Position numbers and translations under genes: made by a program. This document shows, in pieces, positions 1-8,643 of a stretch of DNA of 64,000 bases. Below the pieces are notes generated by a model that saw only the letters and a program-made list of their open reading frames with translations, had not been told where the DNA came from and searched no databases. The stretch covers positions 2,232,001 to 2,296,000 of the forward strand of contig NZ_CP016170.1 of assembly GCF_001676705.1 (NCBI RefSeq). The letters run 5' to 3'. The DNA is from Bordetella bronchialis. Its GTDB lineage: Bacteria > Pseudomonadota > Gammaproteobacteria > Burkholderiales > Burkholderiaceae_B. Position 1 is the first letter of the stretch, and every line of letters begins with the position of its first letter.

Positions 1-1259
1 TGCGCCAGATGCAGCAGCGGCGTGAAAGGCCGCGGCTGCCAGCCGCGCAGCCAGTTCGGCAGTTCGCAGACCGTGCAGGCGTAGGCGCCCAGCAGGCCGG
101 CGGCGGAAAAGACCGCCGTCTGCGTCAAGGCCGGAAAGGGCGTGAAGACCAGGGCCAGGTAGCCCACCAGCGTGACGGCCAGGCTGATGGTCAGTCCCGG
201 CAGCACGCGGTGCAGCGCGGGCCAGGCCTGCCAGTCCGGCATGCCGTAGCGCTTGGCCAGCAGGTGCATGGGGAAGTCGATGGCGATGCCGATCAGGCTG
301 GCGCCGATCACCAGCGTCAGCACGTGGATGGTGCCGAACAGGGCCACGCAGGCGACGGCGCCGCAAAGCAGCCCCACGGCCACGGGCACGAAGGCCAGCA
401 GCGAACGCCAGCCCCGCATCGCCAGCAGCAGCAGCGCGATGATGCCCAGTACCGACATGGCGCTGATCCAGCTGCTTTCGCCGGCGGCGCGGGCACGGCC
501 TTCGGCGGCGTACAGCGGCCCGCCCGTCACCAGCACCTGGCCGCCGTCCTTGGCCACGGCCGCGCGCGTTTCGTCCACCACCCTGGCCACCTGGCCGGGG
601 GAGGCGCCGTCGAAGGCATCGCCACTGGTTTGGGCCCGCACCAGCACCCAGTCCTTGCCGCGATCATGGGCCATCAAGGTGCCGCTGACCGGATCCAGCT
701 GTACCGCACCCGGCACGCGCAGGGCCCGTTCGGCGGCATGCGCCACGCCCAGCAGATCGTCGTTGGCCGGCACCAGCCCGGTGGCGGCGAACGGGTTGGC
801 CAGTTCGCGCACGCGCCGCGCGGCATAGGCGGCGGGATCGTCGATCAGCGTGGCCCGCTCGCGCGGCGGCAGCAGGGCCAGGGGCTGCGACAGCAACTGC
901 TTGCGTACGGCTTCGATATCGACGTCGACGTCCACCTGCACGTCGGCGAAGAGCCCGCTGTGGCGCCACACGTGGCCCATGCCGCGCGCCAGTTCGGCGG
1001 CGCGTTCGCGATCGCCGGCGCTGACCAGGGCGACGACCTGCCGCTGCAGCGGTTCCTGGATGCGCGCGTCGGCATGCTGGCGCAGCGCGTCGCCCTGGGC
1101 GGCGGGCACCAGGTCCAGCAGGCTGGCGGATACGGGCCAGCCGTGCCGGCATTGCCACAGGCCCAGGCAGACAACCAGGGCCAGCGCGATACGAAAGAGA
1201 AGGGTCAGGCGCCGTTCCCGCGCCAGGCGTCGGTCAGGGGTTGAAATCACGGCGCTCAT
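1..1259 (-). CDS. apeM: Aryl-polyene cluster RND/MMPL-type exporter, 3' end outside window
   Basis: The minus frame starting at the ATG at 1259 stays open to the window edge, about 419 codons. A membrane anchor follows the short basic N-terminus (LFRIALALVVCLGLW). A long periplasmic domain comes next, then helices including the stretch IGASLIGIAIDFPMHLLAKR, typical of predicted MMPL/RND exporters (COG4258). In aryl-polyene clusters this protein is thought to move the lipid-linked polyene or its precursor across the inner membrane, working with the LolA-like protein encoded just upstream. The start overlaps apeL by 26 bp. The gene is cut only by the window edge. Confidence 0.85.
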   Translation of the reverse strand, partial: MSAVISTPDRRLARERRLTLLFRIALALVVCLGLWQCRHGWPVSASLLDLVPAAQGDALRQHADARIQEPLQRQVVALVSAGDRERAAELARGMGHVWRHSGLFADVQVDVDVDIEAVRKQLLSQPLALLPPRERATLIDDPAAYAARRVRELANPFAATGLVPANDDLLGVAHAAERALRVPGAVQLDPVSGTLMAHDRGKDWVLVRAQTSGDAFDGASPGQVARVVDETRAAVAKDGGQVLVTGGPLYAAEGRARAAGESSWISAMSVLGIIALLLLAMRGWRSLLAFVPVAVGLLCGAVACVALFGTIHVLTLVIGASLIGIAIDFPMHLLAKRYGMPDWQAWPALHRVLPGLTISLAVTLVGYLALVFTPFPALTQTAVFSAAGLLGAYACTVCELPNWLRGWQPRPFTPLLHLA

Positions 1260-1854
1260 CGTCGTTCAGCCTGGTGTCCGCCCGCGCGTTTTTCATTTCC
1301 ATGACGGTCTTGTCGCCCTGGGTTTCGCGCAGCTCGATGCGCTGGACCAGCTTGCCGCCGGAAATCCGTATGTCGGTGAAGATCTGCTTGAGCAGCGGCG
1401 ACTTCGGCGTCATGACCAATTGCCAGTCGGCGGCCGACCCGCTCAGGGCGATGTCGAAGTTGTCCTGCAGCGACTGCGTATCGCCGCTGAGCACCGTCAG
1501 GAACATGCGGGTCTCGCGGCCGGCGCCCGCGGCCTGGGGCAGCGCCTGCCACTTGCCGCCATCGTCGCGGCGGAAGATGGCGGTAGGCGTCAGCAACAGG
1601 TCCTGGTGCAGCGGGGCGCGCAGCTCCCATAGCAGGCCGTCCTGGGACGACAGGGTGAACAGCCCGGTGCTGGTCAGCGGCTGCGGCAGCGAACGCAGGT
1701 ATTTCTGCTGCACGAACTGGCCGCGCACGATGGGGGCCTCGCGCAGCTGCGCCTGCAGATCGTTCACATTGAAAGCCCAGGCGGGCGCGGCGCAGGCCGC
1801 CAGCAAGGCGGCGGCCGCCAGGCGGTATCGGGGGGACTGCCGGCGTGCCATCAT
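1234..1854 (-). CDS. apeL: LolA-like periplasmic lipoprotein carrier of the aryl-polyene cluster
   Basis: A 206-residue protein with a signal peptide (LAAAALLAACAAPAWA, cleavage about residue 26). The mature part resembles LolA: FNVNDLQAQL, then VRGQFVQQKYL, then beta strands. ApeL proteins are expected to shuttle the lipidated polyene through the periplasm. The start at 1854 forms an ATGA overlap with the apeK stop; a second ATG follows at 1851. A 55-codon upstream extension of the frame lies inside apeK and was rejected. Confidence 0.85.
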   Translation of the reverse strand: MMARRQSPRYRLAAAALLAACAAPAWAFNVNDLQAQLREAPIVRGQFVQQKYLRSLPQPLTSTGLFTLSSQDGLLWELRAPLHQDLLLTPTAIFRRDDGGKWQALPQAAGAGRETRMFLTVLSGDTQSLQDNFDIALSGSAADWQLVMTPKSPLLKQIFTDIRISGGKLVQRIELRETQGDKTVMEMKNARADTRLNDDERRDFNP

Positions 1855-2276
1855 GCGAGCACCCTGCGCACGGCATCCAGCAGCGGCGCCGGCGACGCCA
1901 GCTGCATTTCGCGGGTATCGATGCGTACCGCCACCTGCACGGAGCTGGCACGCGTCAGGCGCGTGCCGCTGGCGGCGTCGGTAATCAGGTAATGGATTTT
2001 CAAGCGATTCTCCCACTCCACCAGTTCGGCGCGCACGGTCAGGCGCTGGCCGAAAACGGCGGGGTTCATATAACGCAATTGCAGATCGATGACCGGCCAG
2101 GCATAGCCGGAGGCCAGCATGGCGTCGTACCCGTAGCCCATGGCGTCCAGCAGGGCGCAGCGGGCGAGCTCCAGGTATTTGACGTAGTGGCCATGCCAGA
2201 CCACGTTCATCGTATCCACATCGAAGAAGGGCACCGTCACGGCCGTTTCCACGGCGTACACACCGCGCTTACGCAT
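1851..2276 (-). CDS. apeK: Hot-dog fold acyl-CoA/ACP thioesterase of the aryl-polyene cluster
   Basis: A 141-residue single-domain protein of the 4-hydroxybenzoyl-CoA thioesterase/YbgC type. The N-terminal motif FFDVDTMNVVWHGHYVKYLE carries the expected catalytic Asp region and WHGHY segment. It probably releases or edits acyl intermediates from the acyl carrier proteins. The start overlaps the acyltransferase stop by 8 bp and the stop overlaps apeL, so translation is likely coupled. Gene order (acyltransferase, thioesterase, LolA, exporter) matches characterised aryl-polyene loci. Confidence 0.88.
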   Translation of the reverse strand: MRKRGVYAVETAVTVPFFDVDTMNVVWHGHYVKYLELARCALLDAMGYGYDAMLASGYAWPVIDLQLRYMNPAVFGQRLTVRAELVEWENRLKIHYLITDAASGTRLTRASSVQVAVRIDTREMQLASPAPLLDAVRRVLA

Positions 2277-3198
2277 GACGGCTCCAGAATGGGTAGAAAT
2301 TGAACCACTGCTGCGGGGCGTCGCGGCATTCGCGCGCCAGGCGGTCGGCGTAGCGCTGCGCCCAGTGGCCCACGGCCTCTGTGCGCCGGCCGCGCGGCAG
2401 CTCGATGCGATCGGCCAGGCGTTCCAGCGTGACGCGGTAGCGTCCGCCGATCCTGGTGCAGAACAGCAGGTTCACCGGGCATTTGAGCAAGGCGCCCAGC
2501 AGCCACGGGCCTTGCGGAAACGCGGCGGGCGCGCCCAGGAAATCCGCCTGCACGATGCGGCTGCCGCGCACGGGCACGCGATCGCCGGCAATGGCCAGCC
2601 ATTCGCCGCGCTCGATGCGTTCGTTCAGCTGCAGCATGATGGCGGGATCCAGTTCGGTGACCTGGATCAGCCGCAGGCGGCTGGCGCCCGCCTGCGCCAG
2701 CAAGCGGTTGAAGGACTCGGCGTGCCGCGTGTGTACCAGCACGTTCAGCGTCAATTGGCCGCCCCGCTCGACCAGGGCGCGGCAGACCTCCAGGTTGCCC
2801 AGATGCGAGCCCACCAGGATCTGCCCGCGGCCGGCGCGCATCTGCGCATGCAGGCCGTCGGGGTCGTGGATGTCGACGTCGCGCAGGGTCAGGCGCCCCT
2901 GCCACACATCGAGCTTGTCCAGGATGGCGTCCGCGAAGGCGCGGAACTGGCCGTACACCGCGCCGCGGCGGGGCAGGGCCGCGGCGGCGCCGGCCTGGCG
3001 CAGGCGCTGCTGGTATTCGGCGATGCTGCGGCGCGCGCGCGGACTGAAGCAATAGAAATAGAACACGACCGCCCCGACCACCGGCCGGATGGCGCGCCGG
3101 CCGAACGCGCGCGCGGCCCACGCCGTCAGGCGCATCAGGAAGGGCGCGCCGCGTTCGCGTTGGGCGGCCCAGTGGCGGGCGTGCGGGGGAGGAGTCAT
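2269..3198 (-). CDS. apeJ: LpxL/HtrB-like acyltransferase of the aryl-polyene cluster (ApeJ acyltransferase half)
   Basis: A 309-residue acyltransferase with the HX4E motif GSHLGNLEV, the conserved AGDRVPVRG block and the C-terminal FNFYPFW typical of lipid A acyltransferase relatives. It probably attaches a fatty acid to the polyene head-group lipid at the inner membrane. The start at 3198 gives an ATGA overlap with the preceding glycosyltransferase. In characterised loci ApeJ, as I recall it, is one fused glycosyltransferase-acyltransferase. Here the two activities are separate, overlapping genes. The frame stays open far upstream, but that part is antisense shadow. Confidence 0.85.
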   Translation of the reverse strand: MTPPPHARHWAAQRERGAPFLMRLTAWAARAFGRRAIRPVVGAVVFYFYCFSPRARRSIAEYQQRLRQAGAAAALPRRGAVYGQFRAFADAILDKLDVWQGRLTLRDVDIHDPDGLHAQMRAGRGQILVGSHLGNLEVCRALVERGGQLTLNVLVHTRHAESFNRLLAQAGASRLRLIQVTELDPAIMLQLNERIERGEWLAIAGDRVPVRGSRIVQADFLGAPAAFPQGPWLLGALLKCPVNLLFCTRIGGRYRVTLERLADRIELPRGRRTEAVGHWAQRYADRLARECRDAPQQWFNFYPFWSRHA

Positions 3199-3944
3199 GC
3201 CTTGCGTCGTTTGAATTTGCGGGCCAGCAGGCCCGGCGCACGTGGCAGCATGCCAAAAAACAGGCGGGCGTGCATGGCGCTGATGCGCACATTGTCGCGC
3301 AGCCCCTGGAAGTGCGAGATTCCGCCGGCGGGATAGATGACGCGGGTCGGACGCCACACCATGGGCACGCCGCGCCAGTGCAGCAGCACCAGCACCGCGA
3401 TGTCGAAGTCCATGCGAGCCCCCGGATCGCGGCGTTCCAGCAGCGCCAGCGTCGCGGCCAGCGGATACACGCGGAAGCCGCACATCGCGTCCGGAATCGC
3501 GGTGGACAAAGTGTTGATCCAGACCCACAGCCGGGTCAGCCAGCGTCCGTACAGCCGGCTGCGCGGTGCGTCGGCGCCGTAGGCGGGCGCGCCGCCCACC
3601 AGGGCCAGTGGATGCTCGCGCGACGCGCGTGCCATCGCGGGAATATCGTCCAGGGCGTGCTGGCCGTCGGCATCGACCTGCAAGGCATGCGTATAGCCCA
3701 GGCTGGCGGCGTGGCGCAGGCCATCCTGCACGGCGCGCCCCTTGCCGCCGTTGCGCGCGCGCCGCAGCAGCTGGGCCTTGCCCGCCGCTGCCAGTTCGTC
3801 CAGCCGCGCCGCGCAGGGCGGGGCCGATCCGTCGTCCACCAGCACGCAGGGAATGCCGTGGGCGCGCACGCGGTCCACCACGGCGCCTACCGTGTCGCCA
3901 TGGTTGTAGACGGGGATGACGGCGCACAGCCGGTGCGCGGTCAT
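3195..3944 (-). CDS. Family 2 glycosyltransferase of the aryl-polyene cluster (ApeJ glycosyltransferase half)
   Basis: A 249-residue GT-A type glycosyltransferase. It opens with AVIPVYNHGDTVGAVV, has VLVDDGS for nucleotide-sugar binding and a DXD-like VDADGQH. No long membrane anchor is seen. It likely glycosylates the lipid or aryl head group before acylation by the next gene. The start chosen at 3944 overlaps the stop of the ligase-dehydratase gene as ATGA; the 21-codon extension upstream lies inside that gene. Confidence 0.87.
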   Translation of the reverse strand: MTAHRLCAVIPVYNHGDTVGAVVDRVRAHGIPCVLVDDGSAPPCAARLDELAAAGKAQLLRRARNGGKGRAVQDGLRHAASLGYTHALQVDADGQHALDDIPAMARASREHPLALVGGAPAYGADAPRSRLYGRWLTRLWVWINTLSTAIPDAMCGFRVYPLAATLALLERRDPGARMDFDIAVLVLLHWRGVPMVWRPTRVIYPAGGISHFQGLRDNVRISAMHARLFFGMLPRAPGLLARKFKRRKA

Positions 3945-5671
3945 GGCGCGCGTCCCGGCATGGCGGCCGGCTGCATGGCGGCGGTCAGGATCCGGCCCGA
4001 CGAACATGGCTGGCCCGCCGACTTGAATTCGAAGTAGAGCTTGGCGCGCCGCGGATGCCAGGTCAGGGTGAGATCCAGCGGATCGCCCGGCCGCGCCAGG
4101 CGCTGGAATTTAAGGGCTTCCATGCCGTGGAATCCCAGGTCCGCGTCCAGATGGCGGCGCGCCAGGTCCATGGCCCATTCGATCTGGGCCACCCCCGGCA
4201 CCACGGGCGTGTCGGCGAAGTGGCCGCTGAAATGCACCAGGTCCAGCGGTACTTCCATGGACAGCCGCAATTCGCGCACGCCGTCGGCGGCCGCGGTGGC
4301 GGACTGCATGGACGCCACCGGTGCGCGCGGCCGCGCCGCGGCGGCGGCAAAGCTGTCCTGCGGAAGCTTGCCTTGCGCGTTCCAGGGCAGCTCGCGCATC
4401 AGGCGCCAATGGCGCGGCACGCCCAGCGGTTCCACCGCCGCGGCCATGTGCGCCCGCAAGGCTTCGATCACCGCCTTGCGGCCGCGGTTGCGCAAGGCAT
4501 GGATGCCGCCGGGCGTCAGCGCCACCAGCGCGGTCAGGCGCGGCGTGCCGGCCACGCCCAGGCGGGCCTCGCGGACATGGGGATGCCGCATCAGGCATTC
4601 TTCCAGCGCGGGCAGGGCGATGCGCTTTTCCTCTAGCTTGACGATGCGGTCCAGCCGGCCTTGCAGGCGGAATCCCGCGCCGTCCATCGTGGCGGCGTCC
4701 GCCGTCAGGTAGCGGTCGCCGCCGTCCACCCAGCCGGAACGCACCCACAGCGCGCCGTCCTCGATGCCCGCGGTCACGCCGGGCAGGGGCTGCCAGGCGT
4801 CGCCGCCGCGGCGCCAGGCCACCGCGCCGGTTTCCGAGCTGCCGTAGATTTCGGTGGGGCGGCGGCCCAGGCGCGCGGCCAGCATGTCGGAGACTTCCGC
4901 CGGCAGCGGCCCGCCGGCCGAAAATATCTGTTCGATGCCACGGGCCAGCGCCGGCCAGTCCAGCTGGGTGCCCAGGCGCTTGAGCAATGCCGGGCTGGCG
5001 ATCCACACGCAGGGGCCGTGCGCCAGGCTGGCCTGCTGCAGGGCTTCCGGAAAAGCCAGTTGCCCGCGGCCGATGGCGCGGCCCGCGGCCAGCGGCCACA
5101 GGACCCGGAAAGGCAGTCCGTACATATGCTGCGCGCTGACGCTGCCCAATACGCAGGCGGGCCTGTCCGACCATGCCCATACCTGCTCGAATGCGGCGAT
5201 CTCGGCGATCAGCTGCGCCCATTGCTTGCGTATCTGCTTGGGCTGGCCGCTGGATCCCGATGTACACAGGACGATGCCGCCGTCGCGCGGATCCAGGACG
5301 CAGGGCGACAGGGCCGCCGCCTGGCCGTCCAGCGTATCCAGCGCATGGCGGCGGGCGGCGGGAACCGGCAAGGCGGGCTGGTCGGTCAGCCACAGCCCGA
5401 CCCTGGGGTCGATGGCCTGGCATGAGGCCGGCCGCGCATCGCCGGGCAGGACGGCCACCACGCCCGCGCGCCAGCAGGCGAACAGGGCCACGGCGAGCAG
5501 CGCGGCATCCTCGAACCACAGGCCGGCCTCGCGCACGCCGCGCGCGTGCAGCGCGCCCGCGACCGACAGCGCCCGGCGCGCGAATTCCTCGTGGGGCAGG
5601 CCGGCCTCGTGCGCGTAGTTCGCGTCGCGTTGCCCGCCCGCCAGCAACTGGGCAAGGTCCATCCAGGCCAT
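3941..5671 (-). CDS. apeH-apeI: Acyl-CoA/ACP ligase fused to a FabZ/ApeI-like dehydratase
   Basis: A 576-residue fusion. Roughly residues 1-450 are an adenylate-forming ligase: LCTSGSSGQPKQIRKQW phosphate loop, EIYGSSETGAVAWR, and LQGRLDRIVKLEEKRI hinge. Residues from about 470 are a hot-dog dehydratase-like domain with HFSGHFADTPVVPGVAQIEW, the active-site His region of FabZ/ApeI. The ligase should activate the aromatic starter acid onto an ACP; the second domain should dehydrate 3-hydroxyacyl-ACP. The start at 5671 follows a GAAAGGGCG ribosome site and lies 11 bp after apeG. The much longer open frame runs over apeG and apeF and was rejected. Confidence 0.88.
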   Translation of the reverse strand: MAWMDLAQLLAGGQRDANYAHEAGLPHEEFARRALSVAGALHARGVREAGLWFEDAALLAVALFACWRAGVVAVLPGDARPASCQAIDPRVGLWLTDQPALPVPAARRHALDTLDGQAAALSPCVLDPRDGGIVLCTSGSSGQPKQIRKQWAQLIAEIAAFEQVWAWSDRPACVLGSVSAQHMYGLPFRVLWPLAAGRAIGRGQLAFPEALQQASLAHGPCVWIASPALLKRLGTQLDWPALARGIEQIFSAGGPLPAEVSDMLAARLGRRPTEIYGSSETGAVAWRRGGDAWQPLPGVTAGIEDGALWVRSGWVDGGDRYLTADAATMDGAGFRLQGRLDRIVKLEEKRIALPALEECLMRHPHVREARLGVAGTPRLTALVALTPGGIHALRNRGRKAVIEALRAHMAAAVEPLGVPRHWRLMRELPWNAQGKLPQDSFAAAAARPRAPVASMQSATAAADGVRELRLSMEVPLDLVHFSGHFADTPVVPGVAQIEWAMDLARRHLDADLGFHGMEALKFQRLARPGDPLDLTLTWHPRRAKLYFEFKSAGQPCSSGRILTAAMQPAAMPGRAP

Positions 5672-5682
5672 GGGACGCCCTT

Positions 5683-6354
5683 TCAACCGCCGTCGCGCGC
5701 CATGGCGCGCGGGGCCACCCCAGGCCTGGCCGGGCCGGGCGTCCCGGCGCCGTGCGTCGCCACACCGCGCGTCGCGGCGGCCGGATCGCCACGCTTGCCC
5801 TGGGCCGGCCGCACCAGCCACTCGCCCGCCATCAGGAGCCCGATCAGGACATAGCTGATGGCGCCGTTGTACAAGGTCCACCACCGCCACGGCGCCCACA
5901 GGGACAGCGCCGCCGCGGTCAGGCCGTTGAAGGCGAAAAACCCCGCCCATACCTGCGTCACTTTGCGGGTATAGGCCACGGCGCGCGGCGGCAGGTCGGG
6001 ATGGCGCAGGCGCGCGAAACGCTCCACCACGGGCATGCCGCGCCACAGGCTGGCGGCGAAAACAGCGAACATGGCGCCGTTGACCAGCACCGGGTAGGCG
6101 CGCAGCCAGCGGGGGTCGTCGACATAGGCGGTCGCGGCGCAGAACGCGGTGACGATGGCCGGCAGCAGCCAGCCCCCCGCCGTACCCTTGCGAGCCGCTC
6201 CGGCCGTCGCGTCGAACAAAGCGCGCGCCAGCCACAATCCGGCCAGCGGCAACAGGATCCACCGCGCGCTGCCGTTCTGCAGGCTGGCATGCGCCGCGAA
6301 GGGATAGGCCACGCCGGCCAGGAGCAGGGCAATCGCAAGGACGGCCCGCGTCAT
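5683..6354 (-). CDS. apeG: Multi-pass inner-membrane protein of the aryl-polyene cluster (COG4648-like)
   Basis: A 223-residue hydrophobic protein. It starts with a membrane helix or uncleaved signal (AVLAIALLLAGVAYPFAAHAS) and has several more helices (WILLPLAGLWLARALF, AGFFAFNGLTAAALSLWAPW). Its position between the acyl carrier proteins and the ligase matches ApeG. The role is unknown; it may anchor the synthase complex at the membrane. The start at 6354 makes an ATGA overlap with the second ACP stop, which favours it over an ATG 14 codons upstream. Confidence 0.8.
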   Translation of the reverse strand: MTRAVLAIALLLAGVAYPFAAHASLQNGSARWILLPLAGLWLARALFDATAGAARKGTAGGWLLPAIVTAFCAATAYVDDPRWLRAYPVLVNGAMFAVFAASLWRGMPVVERFARLRHPDLPPRAVAYTRKVTQVWAGFFAFNGLTAAALSLWAPWRWWTLYNGAISYVLIGLLMAGEWLVRPAQGKRGDPAAATRGVATHGAGTPGPARPGVAPRAMARDGG

Positions 6355-6623
6355 GCGGCCGATTCCCGCTGCTGCAATTGCTTTTGTTGTTCCCACACGG
6401 CGTCGACCACGTCCTGCACGGTGCGCACGGCACGGAAGTTCTCCGCCGCCAGCTTGTAGCCGGTCTCGCGCTTGATGTGGTCCAGCAGGTCTATGGCGTC
6501 GATACTGTCGATTTCCAGGTCGGTGTACAGATGCGCGGAGGGCACGACGCGTTCCGCCGGGATTTCGAATAATTCCACCAGGGCTTCGCGCAAGACGCTG
6601 AAGATGTCTTCCCGGGTTTGCAT
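6351..6623 (-). CDS. apeF: Acyl carrier protein 2 of the aryl-polyene cluster
   Basis: A 90-residue carrier protein with the phosphopantetheine motif DLEIDSIDAIDLL; the attachment Ser is in DSID. It should carry the growing polyene or starter unit as a thioester. It needs activation by a 4'-phosphopantetheinyl transferase, and one is encoded at 8644. It lies 18 bp after the first ACP and overlaps apeG by four bases. Confidence 0.92.
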   Translation of the reverse strand: MQTREDIFSVLREALVELFEIPAERVVPSAHLYTDLEIDSIDAIDLLDHIKRETGYKLAAENFRAVRTVQDVVDAVWEQQKQLQQRESAA

Positions 6624-6641
6624 AACACTAGCTCCAGTTGC

Positions 6642-6902
6642 TCAGGCGCCCCGCTGGGCGTGGACGAATTTGCTCAGATTGGCCACCGTGGCGAAGTGGT
6701 CGCGCATATTACGCGTTTCCGGATCGATGGCGATGCCGTAGCGCTTCTGCAGGGCCAGGCCAAGCTCCAGCGCGTCCACCGAATCCAGCCCCAGGCCGTC
6801 GCCGAACAGGTCCGCATCGCTGGCGATGTCTTCGGGCGCAATGTCCTCCAGGCCCAGGGCCTCGATGATCAGTTGCTTGATTTCACTTTCCAGCTGTTCC
6901 AT
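6642..6902 (-). CDS. apeE: Acyl carrier protein 1 of the aryl-polyene cluster
   Basis: An 86-residue acyl carrier protein with the motif DLFGDGLGLDSVDALELG, in which Ser of DSVD receives phosphopantetheine. Two tandem ACP genes are a hallmark of aryl-polyene loci. The start overlaps the upstream acyltransferase by 20 bp. The sequence is clearly different from the second ACP, so the two probably serve different partners. Confidence 0.92.
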   Translation of the reverse strand: MEQLESEIKQLIIEALGLEDIAPEDIASDADLFGDGLGLDSVDALELGLALQKRYGIAIDPETRNMRDHFATVANLSKFVHAQRGA

Positions 6903-7692
6903 CCAGGCCTAGCTCCGTTCTGTAATAGTGATGTAGGTGATCGTTCATGCGCCGGCCCGCGATGGGCGCCGGGTGCCGGCGGGTCCACTGTTCGGGATCG
7001 ATGTCCGCGCCGACTTCGAATACGTAATGCATGCGGCGATGCGGAATGCGGTACCAGGGCTCGCCCTTGGTCAGGCTGCGGGTATTCATGGTGATGACCA
7101 CCGGGGTGACCACCCGCGCGCCGCGTATGGCGATGGCGCAGGCGCCGCGGTGGAATCGCGGCGGCGCGTCGACCGGCGTGCGCGTGCCTTCCGGGAAGAC
7201 GATCAGCGTTTCGCCGTCGCGCAGTACCTGCGCGGCGCGTTCCAGCATATCCATGCTTTCGTCGTTGCTGATGTAGCCGGCATTCCGTATCGGCCCCGCG
7301 GTGAAGGGGTTCTTTACCAGGCTGTGCTTGACCACGCAGTTGGCGTGCGGCACATGCGCGACCAGGAACACCACGTCCAGCAGCGAGGGATGGTTGGCGA
7401 CGATCATCTGGTGCGGCCGTCCCAGGCGTTCGACACCGCGGAATTCGTAGGTCAGCACGCCCATGCGCACCAGCAGGCGCACGAAGCGGTAGAAGGTCCA
7501 CGTGATCACCGCGCGCGAGCGCCGGTGGCGCCGCGCGGGGTTGGCGATCAGGAGCCGTTGCGCGGGAAACACCACCAGGCGCAGGAACAGGCCGCCCAGG
7601 CCGAACAGGCCGAAGGCCAGCGCCGTGGCGATCAGGCGCAGCAGCCAGGCGTCCTGGCGCGGCGCGTGCGTTGCGGCCGACACGCCGTTCAT
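6883..7692 (-). CDS. apeD: PlsC-like 1-acyl-glycerophosphate-type acyltransferase of the aryl-polyene cluster
   Basis: A 269-residue membrane acyltransferase. After a hydrophobic N-terminal helix (LIATALAFGLFGLGGLFL) it carries the HX4D catalytic motif in NHPSLLD and the FPEGTR substrate motif. The likely role is building the lipid anchor of the polyene. The start at 7692 forms ATGA with the apeC stop and is preferred to an ATG 16 codons upstream inside apeC. Confidence 0.88.
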   Translation of the reverse strand: MNGVSAATHAPRQDAWLLRLIATALAFGLFGLGGLFLRLVVFPAQRLLIANPARRHRRSRAVITWTFYRFVRLLVRMGVLTYEFRGVERLGRPHQMIVANHPSLLDVVFLVAHVPHANCVVKHSLVKNPFTAGPIRNAGYISNDESMDMLERAAQVLRDGETLIVFPEGTRTPVDAPPRFHRGACAIAIRGARVVTPVVITMNTRSLTKGEPWYRIPHRRMHYVFEVGADIDPEQWTRRHPAPIAGRRMNDHLHHYYRTELGLDGTAGK

Positions 7693-8510
7693 GCCGCCCG
7701 CCGCCATCGCCAATGCGCGGCGCGGGCCGGATGGCGCCATTCGCGCGTGCCCCGCAGCAGATGCCGCAGCAGGCTCAGCGGGTGGGGCAACCCGTCCGTC
7801 GAACCGGACGTGGCCGCGCCGGCCGCGTGCGTCATGCCTGCCCCCGCGTCGCCGGGCGTGGCTTCCGGCATGCCGCCGCCGCGCGCCCCGGCGCGGTCGT
7901 CATGTTCGTCCGCGTCGAGGGCCTGCAGGGAAAGCTCGAACTCTTGTCCCGGGCTGATACGCAGCGCCATCGCATAGGAAAAAGGAACGTCGTCGATCCA
8001 GGGACGGTACGGGGCGGGCGGCGTCTCTTCCGCCAGGATCACCAGCGCGTCGGGGTGGCCGGCATCCAGCATCAGGCAGGCTTCCGCGACCGCGCTTTCC
8101 AGGCCATCGCCCTGGGCCGACAAGGCGACGGACTCGACGGTTTCCTTGCGCAGGATGGCCCACATGCCGGCGGTGGCGTTGTGCACGGACAAGCTGAACG
8201 AGGTCGGCGACAGGGCCTCGTCGCGCGCCAGGCATTGCAGGAGCTCGAAGCTGCGCGTGGTCTCGCCGTGGTGCGAGGCGTAGACCACAGGCATGGCCGG
8301 GCGTCCCTCGGCCAGGGGCCAGGCACAGGCCACGGCCATCCGGGCCAAGGGGCTCAGGCGGCGGCGTTGCAGCGCAGGCAGGAAGGCCAGCCGGGGCAAT
8401 TCGGGCGCGATGTCGGGGCAGTATGGCTGGCGTGCCCATGCCTCCCAGGCGGGGGGTTCCTCGATGCCTGGCGCCCAGGCTTGCCATGCGGATATTGCGA
8501 AGTTGAACAT
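7689..8510 (-). CDS. apeC: Ketosynthase-like chain-length factor of the aryl-polyene cluster
   Basis: A 273-residue protein of the short Ketoacyl-synt_2 type. It has SLSVHNATAGMWAILRKE where active ketosynthases have the catalytic Cys nucleophile elbow, so it is probably a non-catalytic chain-length factor. Such proteins pair with a full ketosynthase (ApeO-like), expected outside the window to the left. It is the first gene of the visible operon. Confidence 0.82.
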   Translation of the reverse strand: MFNFAISAWQAWAPGIEEPPAWEAWARQPYCPDIAPELPRLAFLPALQRRRLSPLARMAVACAWPLAEGRPAMPVVYASHHGETTRSFELLQCLARDEALSPTSFSLSVHNATAGMWAILRKETVESVALSAQGDGLESAVAEACLMLDAGHPDALVILAEETPPAPYRPWIDDVPFSYAMALRISPGQEFELSLQALDADEHDDRAGARGGGMPEATPGDAGAGMTHAAGAATSGSTDGLPHPLSLLRHLLRGTREWRHPARAAHWRWRRAA

Positions 8511-8643
8511 GCGCGGAAGTGTACCGGTCCACCGGACCCGATAGGAGCTTTGTTGTTATCGTTCAAACCATGTTCTTCCCCCTTATTCGCCCGCTTCCAA
8601 CACTTTTTCAGCGGTTTGTCAGCTTGCGCCCAGGAGGGCCCGG
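8511..8643. promoter_or_regulatory. Divergent promoter region between apeC and the phosphopantetheinyl transferase
   Basis: A 133-bp gap between divergent genes. It is richer in A/T than its surroundings (around 8545-8590) and must hold the start signals for both directions. I could not pick confident -35/-10 boxes. The plus-strand gene has a strong AGGAGG at 8632-8637. Confidence 0.5.

Noticed and set aside
3941..6433. An 830-codon open frame on the minus strand
   Set aside because: Only the last 576 codons, from the ATG at 5671, show protein family features and a ribosome site. The rest overlaps apeG and apeF out of frame.
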